Made by a program: the position numbers and the translations under genes | The notes under the pieces: generated by a model | Seen by the model: the letters and a program-made list of their open reading frames with translations, nothing else | Told to the model about the DNA's origin: nothing | Database searches by the model: none | Origin: JACCTU01 sp963848525 | Lineage (GTDB): Bacteria > Actinomycetota > Thermoleophilia > Gaiellales > Gaiellaceae | Reading direction: 5' to 3' | DNA: 64,000 nt | Assembly: GCA_963848525.1 (NCBI GenBank) | Contig: CAWKDZ010000001.1 | Coordinates: forward strand, 434,001-498,000 | Part shown: in pieces, positions 1-7,849 of the stretch | How the letters are laid out: the number at the start of each line of letters is the position of its first letter | Position numbering within the stretch: the stretch's first letter is position 1

Positions 1-395
1 GCACCGGGCGCGGGTGGAGGAGGCGGTGGCGGCGTTGGGGGGGACGGAGGCGGTGGAAGCGGCACCGGCTTCGGACCGCGAACAACCTCGCAGTCCCTGG
101 CGACCGTGTCTCGCACGTCTCTGGTCGCCGTGTCGCGACCCGGCCCGCACCGAAGCGTGTCCGCACCGATCCCGCCTACGAGACGGTCGTTGCCCGGTCC
201 ACCGACGAGCAGGTCGTTGCCGCCAGCGCCGAAGAGCTTGTCGTTGCCACCCTTGCCGTCGATCTTGTCCGCGCGAGCGCCTCCCCGCAGGGTCTCGTTG
301 CGCGCCGTCCCGTTTATCGTCGCCGCCCAGACGGAGCCGCCTGCTAGCGCGAGAACGGCGAGTGCAAGTGCCGCAGTCCGGAAGGTGCGTCTCAA
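1..395 (-). CDS. RTX-type calcium-binding repeat secreted protein (partial, C-terminus off the window)
   Basis: Reading the minus strand from a TTG at 395 (GGAGG six bases upstream) gives an Ala/Leu-rich signal peptide of about 25 residues, then four nonapeptide-like repeats of the GGxGxDxL type (GGARADKID, GKGGNDKLF, GAGGNDLLV, GGPGNDRLV, GGIGADTLR), a Cys-containing segment, and the beginning of a Pro-rich linker before the window ends. Such repeats form calcium-binding parallel beta-rolls in exported proteins. The GGxGxD units are seen directly; calcium binding is known for the family. What follows the Pro-rich linker, and therefore the function, is outside the window. An in-frame GTG at 398 lies too close to the ribosome site. 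Confidence 0.72.
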   Translation of the reverse strand, partial: MRRTFRTAALALAVLALAGGSVWAATINGTARNETLRGGARADKIDGKGGNDKLFGAGGNDLLVGGPGNDRLVGGIGADTLRCGPGRDTATRDVRDTVARDCEVVRGPKPVPLPPPPSPPTPPPPPPPAPG

Positions 396-652
396 CACAA
401 TCCTCCGCGACCCTATGCCCCAAAGTCACGGGTCTCAAGTGTGGGCGATGAGTCTCGTGCATGGGAAATACGTTCTTGACTGCGGAAGCCACTGCTCACG
501 TCCGTTTCCACCGAGCTATCGAGCGCCGAGCGCTGTGGATGGCCGAGGACGCTGCGCGAGCTCCCAAATCTGGCCCTCGAGGATGAGCCACCGCATCGCC
601 GCTTTCTCGTACTTCGGCGATCCGCGTTCCGCGTGGAGATGGACGAGCTGCA

Positions 653-971
653 ATGCAAGAGCGATACCTCGTGGAGGGCACGCCTCGGTTGCGAGAGCCC
701 GAGCGAAACGGCCTCGACGTCTCCGTCGAGCTTGCGGTGGCGTGGGGGAAGATCCACGACGCGGCACGTCTCGCTGGGGCGACTTCGCGACTGGAGGAGG
801 AGCTCGGCTCGGCCCCGGGACTCTTACGAGGGAGACTGGTTCGAGCGATCGGTCGAATCCACTCGCGAGTCGCTCGGCACCGACGCGGACGCGGAGATCC
901 AGCGTGGGCGGGAGCTGTCGCTCGACGAGGCGGCGGCCATCACGCTCGCTGCAACAGCCGACGCTGACTGA
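653..971 (+). pseudogene. decayed C-terminal fragment of a LuxR/cyclase-type predicted ATPase
   Basis: Two reading frames must be joined near 815-830 to give a continuous protein tail. The first has an AWGKIHDAARLAGATSRLEEELG stretch like the TPR-like 'ARLLGAAEALREELG' helix of the family; the second ends WFERSVESTRESLG..RGRELSLDEAAAITLA before a TGA. That ending (long helix, then 'GRALSLEEAVALAL') is typical of the C-terminus of large LuxR-type regulators with an AAA-like domain. No start, ATPase domain or HTH is present, so this is read as a remnant. The bases between the RTX gene and this fragment (396-652) hold only weak hints of the same tail. Confidence 0.45.
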
Positions 972-981
972 CCGGCGGGGC

Positions 982-1761
982 CTACATCCCCATTGCGTGG
1001 TAGCCGGAGTCGACGTACAGCGTCGTCCCGGTCACGTTGCGCGCGTCGTCCGAGAGCAGGTACGCCGCCGCCGAGCCGACGTCGTCGGCGCTGATGTGGC
1101 GGCGCAGCGGGGCGCGCTCTTCCACGATCGCCTCCATCGTCGGGAAGCCGGCGATCGAACGCGCCGCGAGTGTCCGCACGGGTCCGGCGGAGATCGCGTT
1201 CACGCGCACGCCCTTCTGCCCGAGGTCCCACGCGAGGTAGCGGACAGACGCGTCGAGTGTTGCCTTCGCGACGCCCATGACGTTGTAGTGCGGGACCGCC
1301 CGCTCGCCTCCGAGGTACGTCATCGTCACGATCGATCCGCCCTCCGGCATCAACGGCTCGGCGAGCTTCGCGCACGCCACGAGCGAGTACGCGCTGATGT
1401 CCAGCGCGAGCCAGAAGCGGTCGCGCGGCGTGTCGATGAAGCGCCCCTCCAGATCCTCGGCGGCCGCGAAGGCTACCGAGTGGACGAGCAGGTCGAGGCT
1501 GCCCTCGAACGTCTCCGCGGACTCCCGGAAGACGCGCTCGAGATCCTCGTCTGCGCGGACGTCGCACGCGGTCACGAGCGGGCTCGAGACGCTCTCGGCA
1601 AGCTCGCGGACGCCCTTCTCGATCCGCTCGCCCTGGTAGGTGAATGCGAGCCGGGCGCCCTCGTCCGCGAGCCGCTTCGCGATCGCCCAAGCGATGGAGC
1701 GCCGGTTGGCTACCCCGAGCACGAGGCCGGTCTTGCCTTCGAACCTTTGGGCGGACGCCAC
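982..1761 (-). CDS. fabI: enoyl-[acyl-carrier-protein] reductase (NADH), FabI
   Basis: 259 aa from a GTG at 1761. Catalyses the last reduction of fatty acid chain elongation, trans-2-enoyl-ACP to acyl-ACP, in the cytoplasm. The N-terminus has the FabI form of the dinucleotide site (GVANRRSIAWAIA instead of the SDR GxxxGxG), followed by a YQGER segment, HSVAFA and the diagnostic Tyr-x6-Lys active site (YNVMGVAK), then AISAGPVRTLAARSI, the flexible substrate-loop region. Length matches the family (about 260). It stands alone, divergent from the S8 protease with only 21 bases between starts, so the two promoters must overlap. A second, FabL-type enoyl reductase is encoded at 58612. Confidence 0.95.
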   Translation of the reverse strand: MASAQRFEGKTGLVLGVANRRSIAWAIAKRLADEGARLAFTYQGERIEKGVRELAESVSSPLVTACDVRADEDLERVFRESAETFEGSLDLLVHSVAFAAAEDLEGRFIDTPRDRFWLALDISAYSLVACAKLAEPLMPEGGSIVTMTYLGGERAVPHYNVMGVAKATLDASVRYLAWDLGQKGVRVNAISAGPVRTLAARSIAGFPTMEAIVEERAPLRRHISADDVGSAAAYLLSDDARNVTGTTLYVDSGYHAMGM

Positions 1762-1782
1762 GGGCCGCGATCCTAGGCTAGT

Positions 1783-4700
1783 TTGTTGATCTTGCGCCGC
1801 CCGGTCGTCTTCTTCGCCTCGCTCGCGGCGCTCGTCTTCGTGCTTCCAGCGGCGGCGGCGCTCGAGCCGATCCGCCGACCGGTGACCGAGCTCGGCCAGG
1901 TCCCCGTCGTCCGCGCGGGCACGCTGGAGGTGCCGCGCGGCCAGGCTCAGGGACTCGTTCGGGTAGTCGTGCAGCTCGCGCAGCCGCCGCTCGCCGCCTA
2001 CGGCGGCCGGTCGCTCCAGAGCGCGACCCGCTCCAAGCTGAACACGCGAACCGCGTCGTCGCGCGCGTACCTCGCGCAACTCGCGGCCGCGCAGCGGACG
2101 GCGGCCGTCCGGCTCGAGCGCGCGATCCCGACCGCGAAGGTGCTCCAGCGCTACCAGGTCGTCCTCAACGGCTTCGCAGTCGAGCTGCCCGCCCGCAAGC
2201 TCCCGCAGCTGCTTCGGCTCGGGCTCGGCCGGCGCGTCTACCCGAACGTGCGCTACACACTCGCGACGAACCGCAGCCCGGACGTGATCCGCGCGGCCGC
2301 GTTCTCGTCGCTCCGTGGGTTCCGCGGCGACGGAATCAAGATCGGCGTCGTCGACGACGGCGTCGACCCGCGCAGCCCCTTCCTCCAGGGCGCCGGCTTC
2401 TCCTACCCCGCCGGTTTTCCGAAGGGCGGTCGGCCGTGGGTGAACGGCAAGATCATCGTCGCGCGCGCATTCCCCGGCCCGGCTTCCGGGCGCCAGGGCC
2501 GCGAGGCGTTCGTGCCGCGCATCTCGTTCCACGGCACGCACGTCGCCGGGATCGCGGCCGGCAACGCGGGGACGTTCGCGCCGGCCGGCCCCGACCATCC
2601 CGCGACGCCCGGTCTCTCCGGCGTCGCGCCACGCGCCTGGATCGGCAACTACCGCGTCTTCAACGCGCCGACGCCGATCGGCTACGTCGCGAACGCCGCC
2701 GAGATCATCGAGGCGTTCGAGTCCGCGGTCGAGGACGGCATGGACGTGCTCAACTTCTCGGGCGGCGGCGCGATGGGCGAGCCGTCGACCGACCCGATCC
2801 TCGAGGCGGTCGCGAACGTGGCCCGCGCCGGCGTCGTGCCCGTGATGTCCGCCGGGAACGACCGCGAGGACTTCGGGTTCGGGACGGTCGGGTCGCCGAG
2901 CGTCGCCGAAGAGGCGATCTCGGTCGCGGCCACCTCGAACGAGCACGTCTACGCCCCGCCGCTGCACATCCTTGCGCCGGACGCGCCGGCGTCGCTCCAG
3001 ACGATCCCGCTCGCCGCTGCGTTCGACGTCCCGGCCGTCAACGCGCAGCGAACGCTCGTCGACGTGACGACGATCATGGGTGCGAACGGCCGGCCGGTCG
3101 ACGCACGGCTCTGCGGGCTCGGCGCCGACCCGAACGACGCGAGCTCGAACCCGCTGCCGGCCGGGTCGCTGGCGGGGCTCGTCGCGCTCGCCTCGCGCGG
3201 TGTCTGCACGTTCGCCTCGAAGGCGGTGCGGGCCCGGGCGGCCGGCGCGGTCGGGCTGATCCTGGTCGACAACCGCTTCGGCGAGGCGAACGCGATCCCG
3301 CTCCAGCTCGCGGTTCCGGCCGGGATGATCGCGGACGTCGACGGCGAGCGGCTGCGCGCGTACATGGCTCAGCACGGCGGCCGGACGATCGTGCGCGCGG
3401 ACCGCGCGCCCGCCGAGGTCGTCACCGGACGCAGCGGCGTGGTCACGAGCTTCTCGTCGGCTGCGCCGACGAACTTCGGGCACGCGCTCAAGCCCGACGT
3501 CGCGGCCCCGGGCGGTCAGATCCTCTCCTCGACGCCGCCCGAGTCAGCCGGCAACGGCTCGCCGTTCGCGGTCTTCGACGGCACGAGCATGTCTGCGCCG
3601 CACGTCACCGGCGCGGCCGCGCTGCTGCTCCAGTCGCACCCGTGGTGGACGCCGCGGATGATGCGCTCGGCCTTTGTCTCGACGGCGCTGGCCGCGTGGG
3701 GCGACACGGCGCGCACTCAGGAGGCGCCCGTCGTGCTCGGCGGCGGCGGGCTGGTCGACGTCATGCGGGCGGACGAGCCGTTCGTCTTCACCGACCCGGT
3801 CTCGCTCTCGTTCGGCGACCTGAACGTGAACCGCGGCGGGCTGACCCGCGCGCTCGCCGTCCAGGTCAGCGATTCGGGCGGCGGTGCCGGCACGTGGAGC
3901 GTCGAGCTGAGGCCGCAGGCGGCCTCGACCGGAGCGTCGATCGAGCCCGACCCGCAGGTGACGATCCCACCGGGCGGCAGCGATCGCCTCGCCGTCACGG
4001 CGCGCGCCGAGCCCGGCGCCGCGGTCGGCGACAACTACGGCTTCCTCGTCCTGCGACGCGGCGACACGACCCGCAAGATCCCGTACTACTTCGCGGTCAC
4101 GCAGCCGGGCCTCGAGCTGAGGCGCCCGCAGCCGCTGCGCGAGTTCAACGAGGGCGACACGCGCGACGGCGCCTCGAGCGCGAGCGTCTACCGCTTCCCG
4201 ACGTGGCCCTTCGGCCCCCCGCCCGACTATCGCACGGGGCCGGCGATGGTCCAGGACGGCGCGGAGGACCTCTACTCGGTGCTGCTCGACGAGCCGGTCG
4301 TGAACTTCGGCGTCGCCGTCTGGGCGGCGAGCGCGGGCGCGATCATCGACCCGTGGATCCTCGGCTCGCCGGACGAGAACGACGTCCAGGGCCAGAGCGC
4401 CACGCCCGTCAACGTCAACAACTTCACGTTCGGCTATCAGGTCGACATCGGCGCGGCGGGGATCCCATTCGCGCGGCCGAAGCGCTACTGGGTCTCGGTC
4501 GACTCGGGCCGCAACGTCTTCACCGGCCAAGCGCAGCATGGCGCCTACCTGCTCAAGTCGTGGCGCAACGACGTCTATCCGCCCGTGGCGCAGATCGTCT
4601 CGGCGCGCGTCACCGCCGGGCGTCCGCTCGTGATCGTGCGCATCATCGACCTACCGGTCCGTGGCGCGGACTCGGGCGTCGACCCGACCTCGCTCTTGCT

Positions 4701-5199
4701 CGGTTACGGGCGCGCGCTCGTCGCAGCGGCGGCGTACGACCCCGTGTCCGGCTACGCGATCTTCGGACTGCCGCCGGAGGCGCCGAGGATCCCCGTCGGG
4801 CGGCTGCGCGCACAGGTGCTGGCCGCCGACTACCAGGAGGCCAAGAACGTCTCGACGCCGGGCGGAGCGATTCTGCCCAACACGACGATCGCGAACATCT
4901 CGCTGCGCGCGGTGAGCGGCCCGACCGTCACCTGGCTCGACCCGGAGCGCCGGCAGTGCGTCGACCGCCGCCGCCAGCGGCTGGTCGTCGCCGCGCACTC
5001 CGACAGGCGCCTTCGCTCGCTCACGTTCTTCGACGGCAAGCGCCGGATCTCGCGCGTCCGCGGCACGCAGGCGCAGCTGTACGCCTCCGCTTGGCCGACC
5101 GGACGCGCAACGCGCGGCAGGCACACGCTTACCGTGGTCGCGCGCGATGCACGAGGACGCGAGGCGCGGGCGTCGCGTAGCGTCCGCGTGTGCCGCTAG
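1783..5199 (+). CDS. secreted subtilisin-family (S8) serine protease with PA domain
   Basis: 1138 aa beginning at tandem TTG codons (1783/1786). An N-terminal hydrophobic signal peptide ending around AAAL (residues 10-26) is followed by an inhibitor-like prodomain (about 50-165). The catalytic triad is visible: Asp in GVVDDGVD (191-195), His250 in FHGTHVAGIAAG, Ser602 in GTSMSAPHVTGAAALL. A PA domain is inserted between His and Ser (about 410-540; GVCTFASKA..AAGAVGLILVDN). The last 500 residues look like beta-sandwich (fibronectin/Ig-like) modules ending with CVDRRRQR..C. This architecture matches large secreted, cell-surface-processing subtilases. The stop overlaps the next gene by 10 bases, so they are probably co-transcribed. 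Confidence 0.9.
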   Translation: MLILRRPVVFFASLAALVFVLPAAAALEPIRRPVTELGQVPVVRAGTLEVPRGQAQGLVRVVVQLAQPPLAAYGGRSLQSATRSKLNTRTASSRAYLAQLAAAQRTAAVRLERAIPTAKVLQRYQVVLNGFAVELPARKLPQLLRLGLGRRVYPNVRYTLATNRSPDVIRAAAFSSLRGFRGDGIKIGVVDDGVDPRSPFLQGAGFSYPAGFPKGGRPWVNGKIIVARAFPGPASGRQGREAFVPRISFHGTHVAGIAAGNAGTFAPAGPDHPATPGLSGVAPRAWIGNYRVFNAPTPIGYVANAAEIIEAFESAVEDGMDVLNFSGGGAMGEPSTDPILEAVANVARAGVVPVMSAGNDREDFGFGTVGSPSVAEEAISVAATSNEHVYAPPLHILAPDAPASLQTIPLAAAFDVPAVNAQRTLVDVTTIMGANGRPVDARLCGLGADPNDASSNPLPAGSLAGLVALASRGVCTFASKAVRARAAGAVGLILVDNRFGEANAIPLQLAVPAGMIADVDGERLRAYMAQHGGRTIVRADRAPAEVVTGRSGVVTSFSSAAPTNFGHALKPDVAAPGGQILSSTPPESAGNGSPFAVFDGTSMSAPHVTGAAALLLQSHPWWTPRMMRSAFVSTALAAWGDTARTQEAPVVLGGGGLVDVMRADEPFVFTDPVSLSFGDLNVNRGGLTRALAVQVSDSGGGAGTWSVELRPQAASTGASIEPDPQVTIPPGGSDRLAVTARAEPGAAVGDNYGFLVLRRGDTTRKIPYYFAVTQPGLELRRPQPLREFNEGDTRDGASSASVYRFPTWPFGPPPDYRTGPAMVQDGAEDLYSVLLDEPVVNFGVAVWAASAGAIIDPWILGSPDENDVQGQSATPVNVNNFTFGYQVDIGAAGIPFARPKRYWVSVDSGRNVFTGQAQHGAYLLKSWRNDVYPPVAQIVSARVTAGRPLVIVRIIDLPVRGADSGVDPTSLLLGYGRALVAAAAYDPVSGYAIFGLPPEAPRIPVGRLRAQVLAADYQEAKNVSTPGGAILPNTTIANISLRAVSGPTVTWLDPERRQCVDRRRQRLVVAAHSDRRLRSLTFFDGKRRISRVRGTQAQLYASAWPTGRATRGRHTLTVVARDARGREARASRSVRVCR

Positions 5200-5954
5200 C
5201 CGTTGTAACCGGAGCGTCGAGCGGGATCGGCGCGGCGCTCGCGCGCCGGCTCGCGCAGGACGGCTGGCACTGCGTCCTCCTCGCGCGCCGGGAGGAGCGC
5301 CTGCGCGAGCTCGCCGAGGAGCTCGACGGCGAGTACGAGGTCTGCGACGTCACTTCCCGCGAGGACGTCGACCGGGTCGCGGCCCGCGTGCTCGAGCGTC
5401 ATCCGCGGGTCAACCTGCTCGCGAACAACGCCGGCATCCCGGGCCGCCGGGACTTCCTCAGCGCCGAGCCGGAGCTGATCGAGCGGGTGGTGGCGACGAA
5501 CTACCTCGGCGGCCTCTGGTGCCTGCGCGCGTTCCTGCCCGGGCTGGAGGCGGCTGCGCCCGAGGCGCACGTCGTCAACGTCGTCTCCGTCGCGGGCACG
5601 GTCGCGTTCCCGCCGTCGGGCCCGTACTCCGCGTCGAAGCACGCCCAGCTCGCGTTCTCGCGGGCGACGGCGGGGCAGCTGCGCCGGCGCGGGATCCACG
5701 TGCTGACCGTGCTTCCGGGCTTCATCGAGACGGAGGGCTTCCCGCAGCGGACCGCGCTCCAGAGCAAGTTCTTCCGCGGACAGGTGAAAACGTCTGAGGA
5801 ACTCGCAGACCGCGTCGTCAAGGCGCTGGAGCGTCGACGCAGCCAGCTCACCTATCCGGCCTTCTACCGGTTCTTCGGGGTGGCGCAGGCGGTCGCGCCG
5901 TCGCTGCTCAGCCGGGTCTCGGCTCGCTCGCGCGGCTACAAGAAGCCCGCCTAG
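5190..5954 (+). CDS. short-chain dehydrogenase/reductase (classical SDR)
   Basis: 254 aa from GTG 5190, inside the end of the protease gene. Classical SDR layout: TGASSGIG dinucleotide site (residues 8-15), LLARREERL NADP-type Arg, CDVTS, NNAG (about 86-89), then Ser in VVSVAGTVAFPPSGPYSASK with the YxxxK pair. The tail HVLTVLPGFIETEGFP and a hydrophobic C-terminal helix (FYRFFGVAQAVAP) resemble the DltE/YqjQ-like group of membrane-associated SDRs. Substrate cannot be assigned. The TAG stop is the left end of the 168-base structured repeat (5952-6119). Confidence 0.88.
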   Translation: MPLAVVTGASSGIGAALARRLAQDGWHCVLLARREERLRELAEELDGEYEVCDVTSREDVDRVAARVLERHPRVNLLANNAGIPGRRDFLSAEPELIERVVATNYLGGLWCLRAFLPGLEAAAPEAHVVNVVSVAGTVAFPPSGPYSASKHAQLAFSRATAGQLRRRGIHVLTVLPGFIETEGFPQRTALQSKFFRGQVKTSEELADRVVKALERRRSQLTYPAFYRFFGVAQAVAPSLLSRVSARSRGYKKPA

Positions 5955-6119
5955 GAGGGTTTGGCGGAATAGCGCTCGTCGCCAGGGTGCGATGCTCGTT
6001 CCCAGGCAAGGACGCAGGGAGCGTTCGTATCCGCAGTGATACGGGCGCGACTGAGGACGCGGCATGGGGGCGAGCAGCGCGGCCTGGCGGCACAGCCGGT
6101 ATTTCGCCAAACCCTCCTA
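5952..6119. repeat. 168-base structured palindromic element, copy 1
   Basis: Bounded by TAGGAGGGTTTGGCG and its inverted complement CGCCAAACCCTCCTA. Bases 1-23 pair with 146-168, 27-40 with 127-140, and 42-52 with 115-125, leaving an apical domain (53-114) that contains an 11-bp hairpin CGTATC-CGCAGT-GATACG. A second copy of exactly the same length lies at 55390-55557; the apical domain is nearly invariant while arm substitutions are compensatory. In this copy the element fills the whole gap between two convergent genes: its first three bases are the TAG of the SDR and its last three are the stop of the methyltransferase on the other strand. It may act as a bidirectional terminator, a small RNA, or a miniature inverted-repeat element. 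Confidence 0.85.
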
Positions 6120-6833
6120 TGGCCGCCGCAGCAGGTACCAGCCCGTCTCGACCTCGTAGGGATCGCCGGGCGCGAGTGCGCGCACCTGCTCGCGCGCTTC
6201 GCCCTCGCAGCCCGAGAGATCGAGGTACGGGTCGAGCTCCCGTTCGTGCCGCTCGACGCGCGAGCGAACGAGCATCAGCCCGTTCGCCTCGAACGAAGCC
6301 CGCAGGTCTCCGTCCGAAAGCAGCCGAGTGTGAGACGGGTCGCGGGCGCGCTCGAAGCGGTCGAGCTCGATCGCGGCGAGCGGGTCGAACGGCGCGAGCT
6401 GGTCGATCACGAGCAGCCGCCCGCCGAGGCGCGTGACGCGCGTCATCTCGGCGACGACGAGCTCGGGCCGCGGGACGTGGTGCAGCACCGCCCGTTCGCA
6501 GACAAGGTCGAACTCGCCCCGCTCGAACGGGAGCTTGGTCACGTCGCCCTCGACGAGCTCGACGTTCGGGAAGCGCTCGCCCGCGAACGCCCGGCCGTAC
6601 TCGAGCAGCTCGCCGACGAGGTCGACGCCGACGACCTCACGCACGTGCGGTGCGAGCGCGAACGCGAGCGGGCCCGTCCCGGTGCCAACGTCGAGCGCGC
6701 GGTCGTCGCCTGACGGCTCGAGGAAGTCGACGAGCCTCGCCTCGAGGCCGGGGAGCCTGCGCAGCGAGGCCTCCGCGACGCGCTCGGCGTTCGCGGCGAA
6801 GCGCGCACGCACGGCGTCTTCGTGTTCGGTCAC
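6117..6833 (-). CDS. class I SAM-dependent methyltransferase
   Basis: 238 aa from GTG 6833, overlapping the alr stop by four bases (GTGA). Motif I is LDVGTGTGPLAFAL (about residues 48-61); the acidic end of beta-2 is GVDLVGELLE; motif II-like GDVTKLPFERGEFDLV; and ERAVLHHVPRPELVVAEMTRVTRLGGRLLVID fits the UbiE/Methyltransf_11 group. Substrate unknown. It is last in a five-gene run (HAD, acpS, nnr, alr, this gene) and its stop codon is formed by the terminal inverted repeat of the structured element. Confidence 0.82.
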   Translation of the reverse strand: MTEHEDAVRARFAANAERVAEASLRRLPGLEARLVDFLEPSGDDRALDVGTGTGPLAFALAPHVREVVGVDLVGELLEYGRAFAGERFPNVELVEGDVTKLPFERGEFDLVCERAVLHHVPRPELVVAEMTRVTRLGGRLLVIDQLAPFDPLAAIELDRFERARDPSHTRLLSDGDLRASFEANGLMLVRSRVERHERELDPYLDLSGCEGEAREQVRALAPGDPYEVETGWYLLRRP

Positions 6834-7849
6834 GAGTCCACCACAGTTCGCCGAGTGCGAGCCGCGCTCGTCCCGATCCCGGTCGCGAGCTCGTACGTGA
6901 TCGTGCCAGCCGTGCGCGCGTGGCGCTCGAGCGGGACGCCAGGCCCGACGAGGACGACGTCAGTGCCGACCGGGAGCTCGCGGTCGAGCTCGACCGCGAA
7001 CGAGTCCATCGAGATCGTCCCCACGACGCGCCGCGGCTCGCCGGCGACCAGGACGTCGGTCCCCGTGAGGTCGCGGCGAAAGCCGTCCGCGTACCCGACC
7101 GGGACCAGCCCGATCCACGTCGGCCGCTCGGCAACGAAGCGGCGGCCGTAGCCCGTGCTCTCTCCCGGTTGCAGCTGCTTCACCTGTACGAGGTGACTTT
7201 GCCAGCCCAGCGCCGGTTCGAGGCCGTCCGTCGCAGCATCCTCGCCGAACGGCGACAACCCGTAGATCGCGATCCCGCAGCGCGCGGCGTCGAAGCGGGA
7301 CTCGGGAAGCCGCAGCGCGGCCGCGCTGTTGGCGACGTGCCGGGTCAGGTGCGCGTGCGCGTCCGTCGCCGCGCGGAAGCGCTCGATCTGCTCGCGAGCG
7401 AACGCCTCGTCGGACTCGGCGGTCGCGAGGTGCGTCATCAGCCCGACGACTTCCACGGGCGGCTCGGGCAGCTCCGAGAGCCCGAAGCGGCCCATCCCGG
7501 TCTCGAGCTTCAGGTGGACGCGGACGTTCTCGGGGATCTCCTCGGACGAGACCGTGAGCTCGAGCCGGGCCTCCCGCGCCTGCGCGACCTCGCGCCCCTC
7601 GGACGGCCCGAGCACGACGATCTTCTTGTTCGGGAACTCCGTGCGCAGCTCGAGCCCCTCCGCGACGGTCGCGACGCAGAGCGCTCTCGCGCCGGCGCCG
7701 AGCGCGGCCGCGCCGACGTCGACGGCGCCGTGGCCGTAGCCGTCGGCCTTGACGACCGCCCAGAGCTCTGCGCTTTCCAGTGCGCCGCGGAGCGTGCGGA
7801 CGTTGCGCCGCACCGCGCCGAGGTCGATCGTGACCTCAGACCTGTGCAT
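6830..7849 (-). CDS. alr: alanine racemase
   Basis: 339 aa. PLP-dependent interconversion of L- and D-alanine for peptidoglycan. The PLP lysine is in AVVKADGYGHGA (Lys34); substrate-side features include LKLETGMGRFG, THLATAES, AALRLPES.FDAARCGIAIYG and GLVPVGYADGFRR, with ISMDSF replacing the usual CMDQ. It is shorter than many racemases (about 370) but has both domains. The start overlaps the end of nnr by 14 bases and the stop overlaps the methyltransferase start, so it sits in the middle of an operon with acpS and nnr. The same nnr-alr neighbourhood is common in Gram-positive bacteria. Confidence 0.93.
   Translation of the reverse strand: MHRSEVTIDLGAVRRNVRTLRGALESAELWAVVKADGYGHGAVDVGAAALGAGARALCVATVAEGLELRTEFPNKKIVVLGPSEGREVAQAREARLELTVSSEEIPENVRVHLKLETGMGRFGLSELPEPPVEVVGLMTHLATAESDEAFAREQIERFRAATDAHAHLTRHVANSAAALRLPESRFDAARCGIAIYGLSPFGEDAATDGLEPALGWQSHLVQVKQLQPGESTGYGRRFVAERPTWIGLVPVGYADGFRRDLTGTDVLVAGEPRRVVGTISMDSFAVELDRELPVGTDVVLVGPGVPLERHARTAGTITYELATGIGTSAARTRRTVVDS

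Noticed and set aside
106..1776. Long plus-strand open frames over fabI and the RTX gene
   Set aside because: They are Arg/Ser/Pro-rich antisense readings of clearly real minus-strand genes; high GC removes stop codons in shadow frames.
2436..5180. 914-residue plus frame inside the protease gene
   Set aside because: Arg-rich shadow in frame +2 of a gene whose triad and domains are all in frame +1.
5952..6119. tRNA or a known small RNA at the structured element
   Set aside because: No T-arm, anticodon arm or CCA end; the long arms and the CGCAGT-loop hairpin do not resemble a family I can name.
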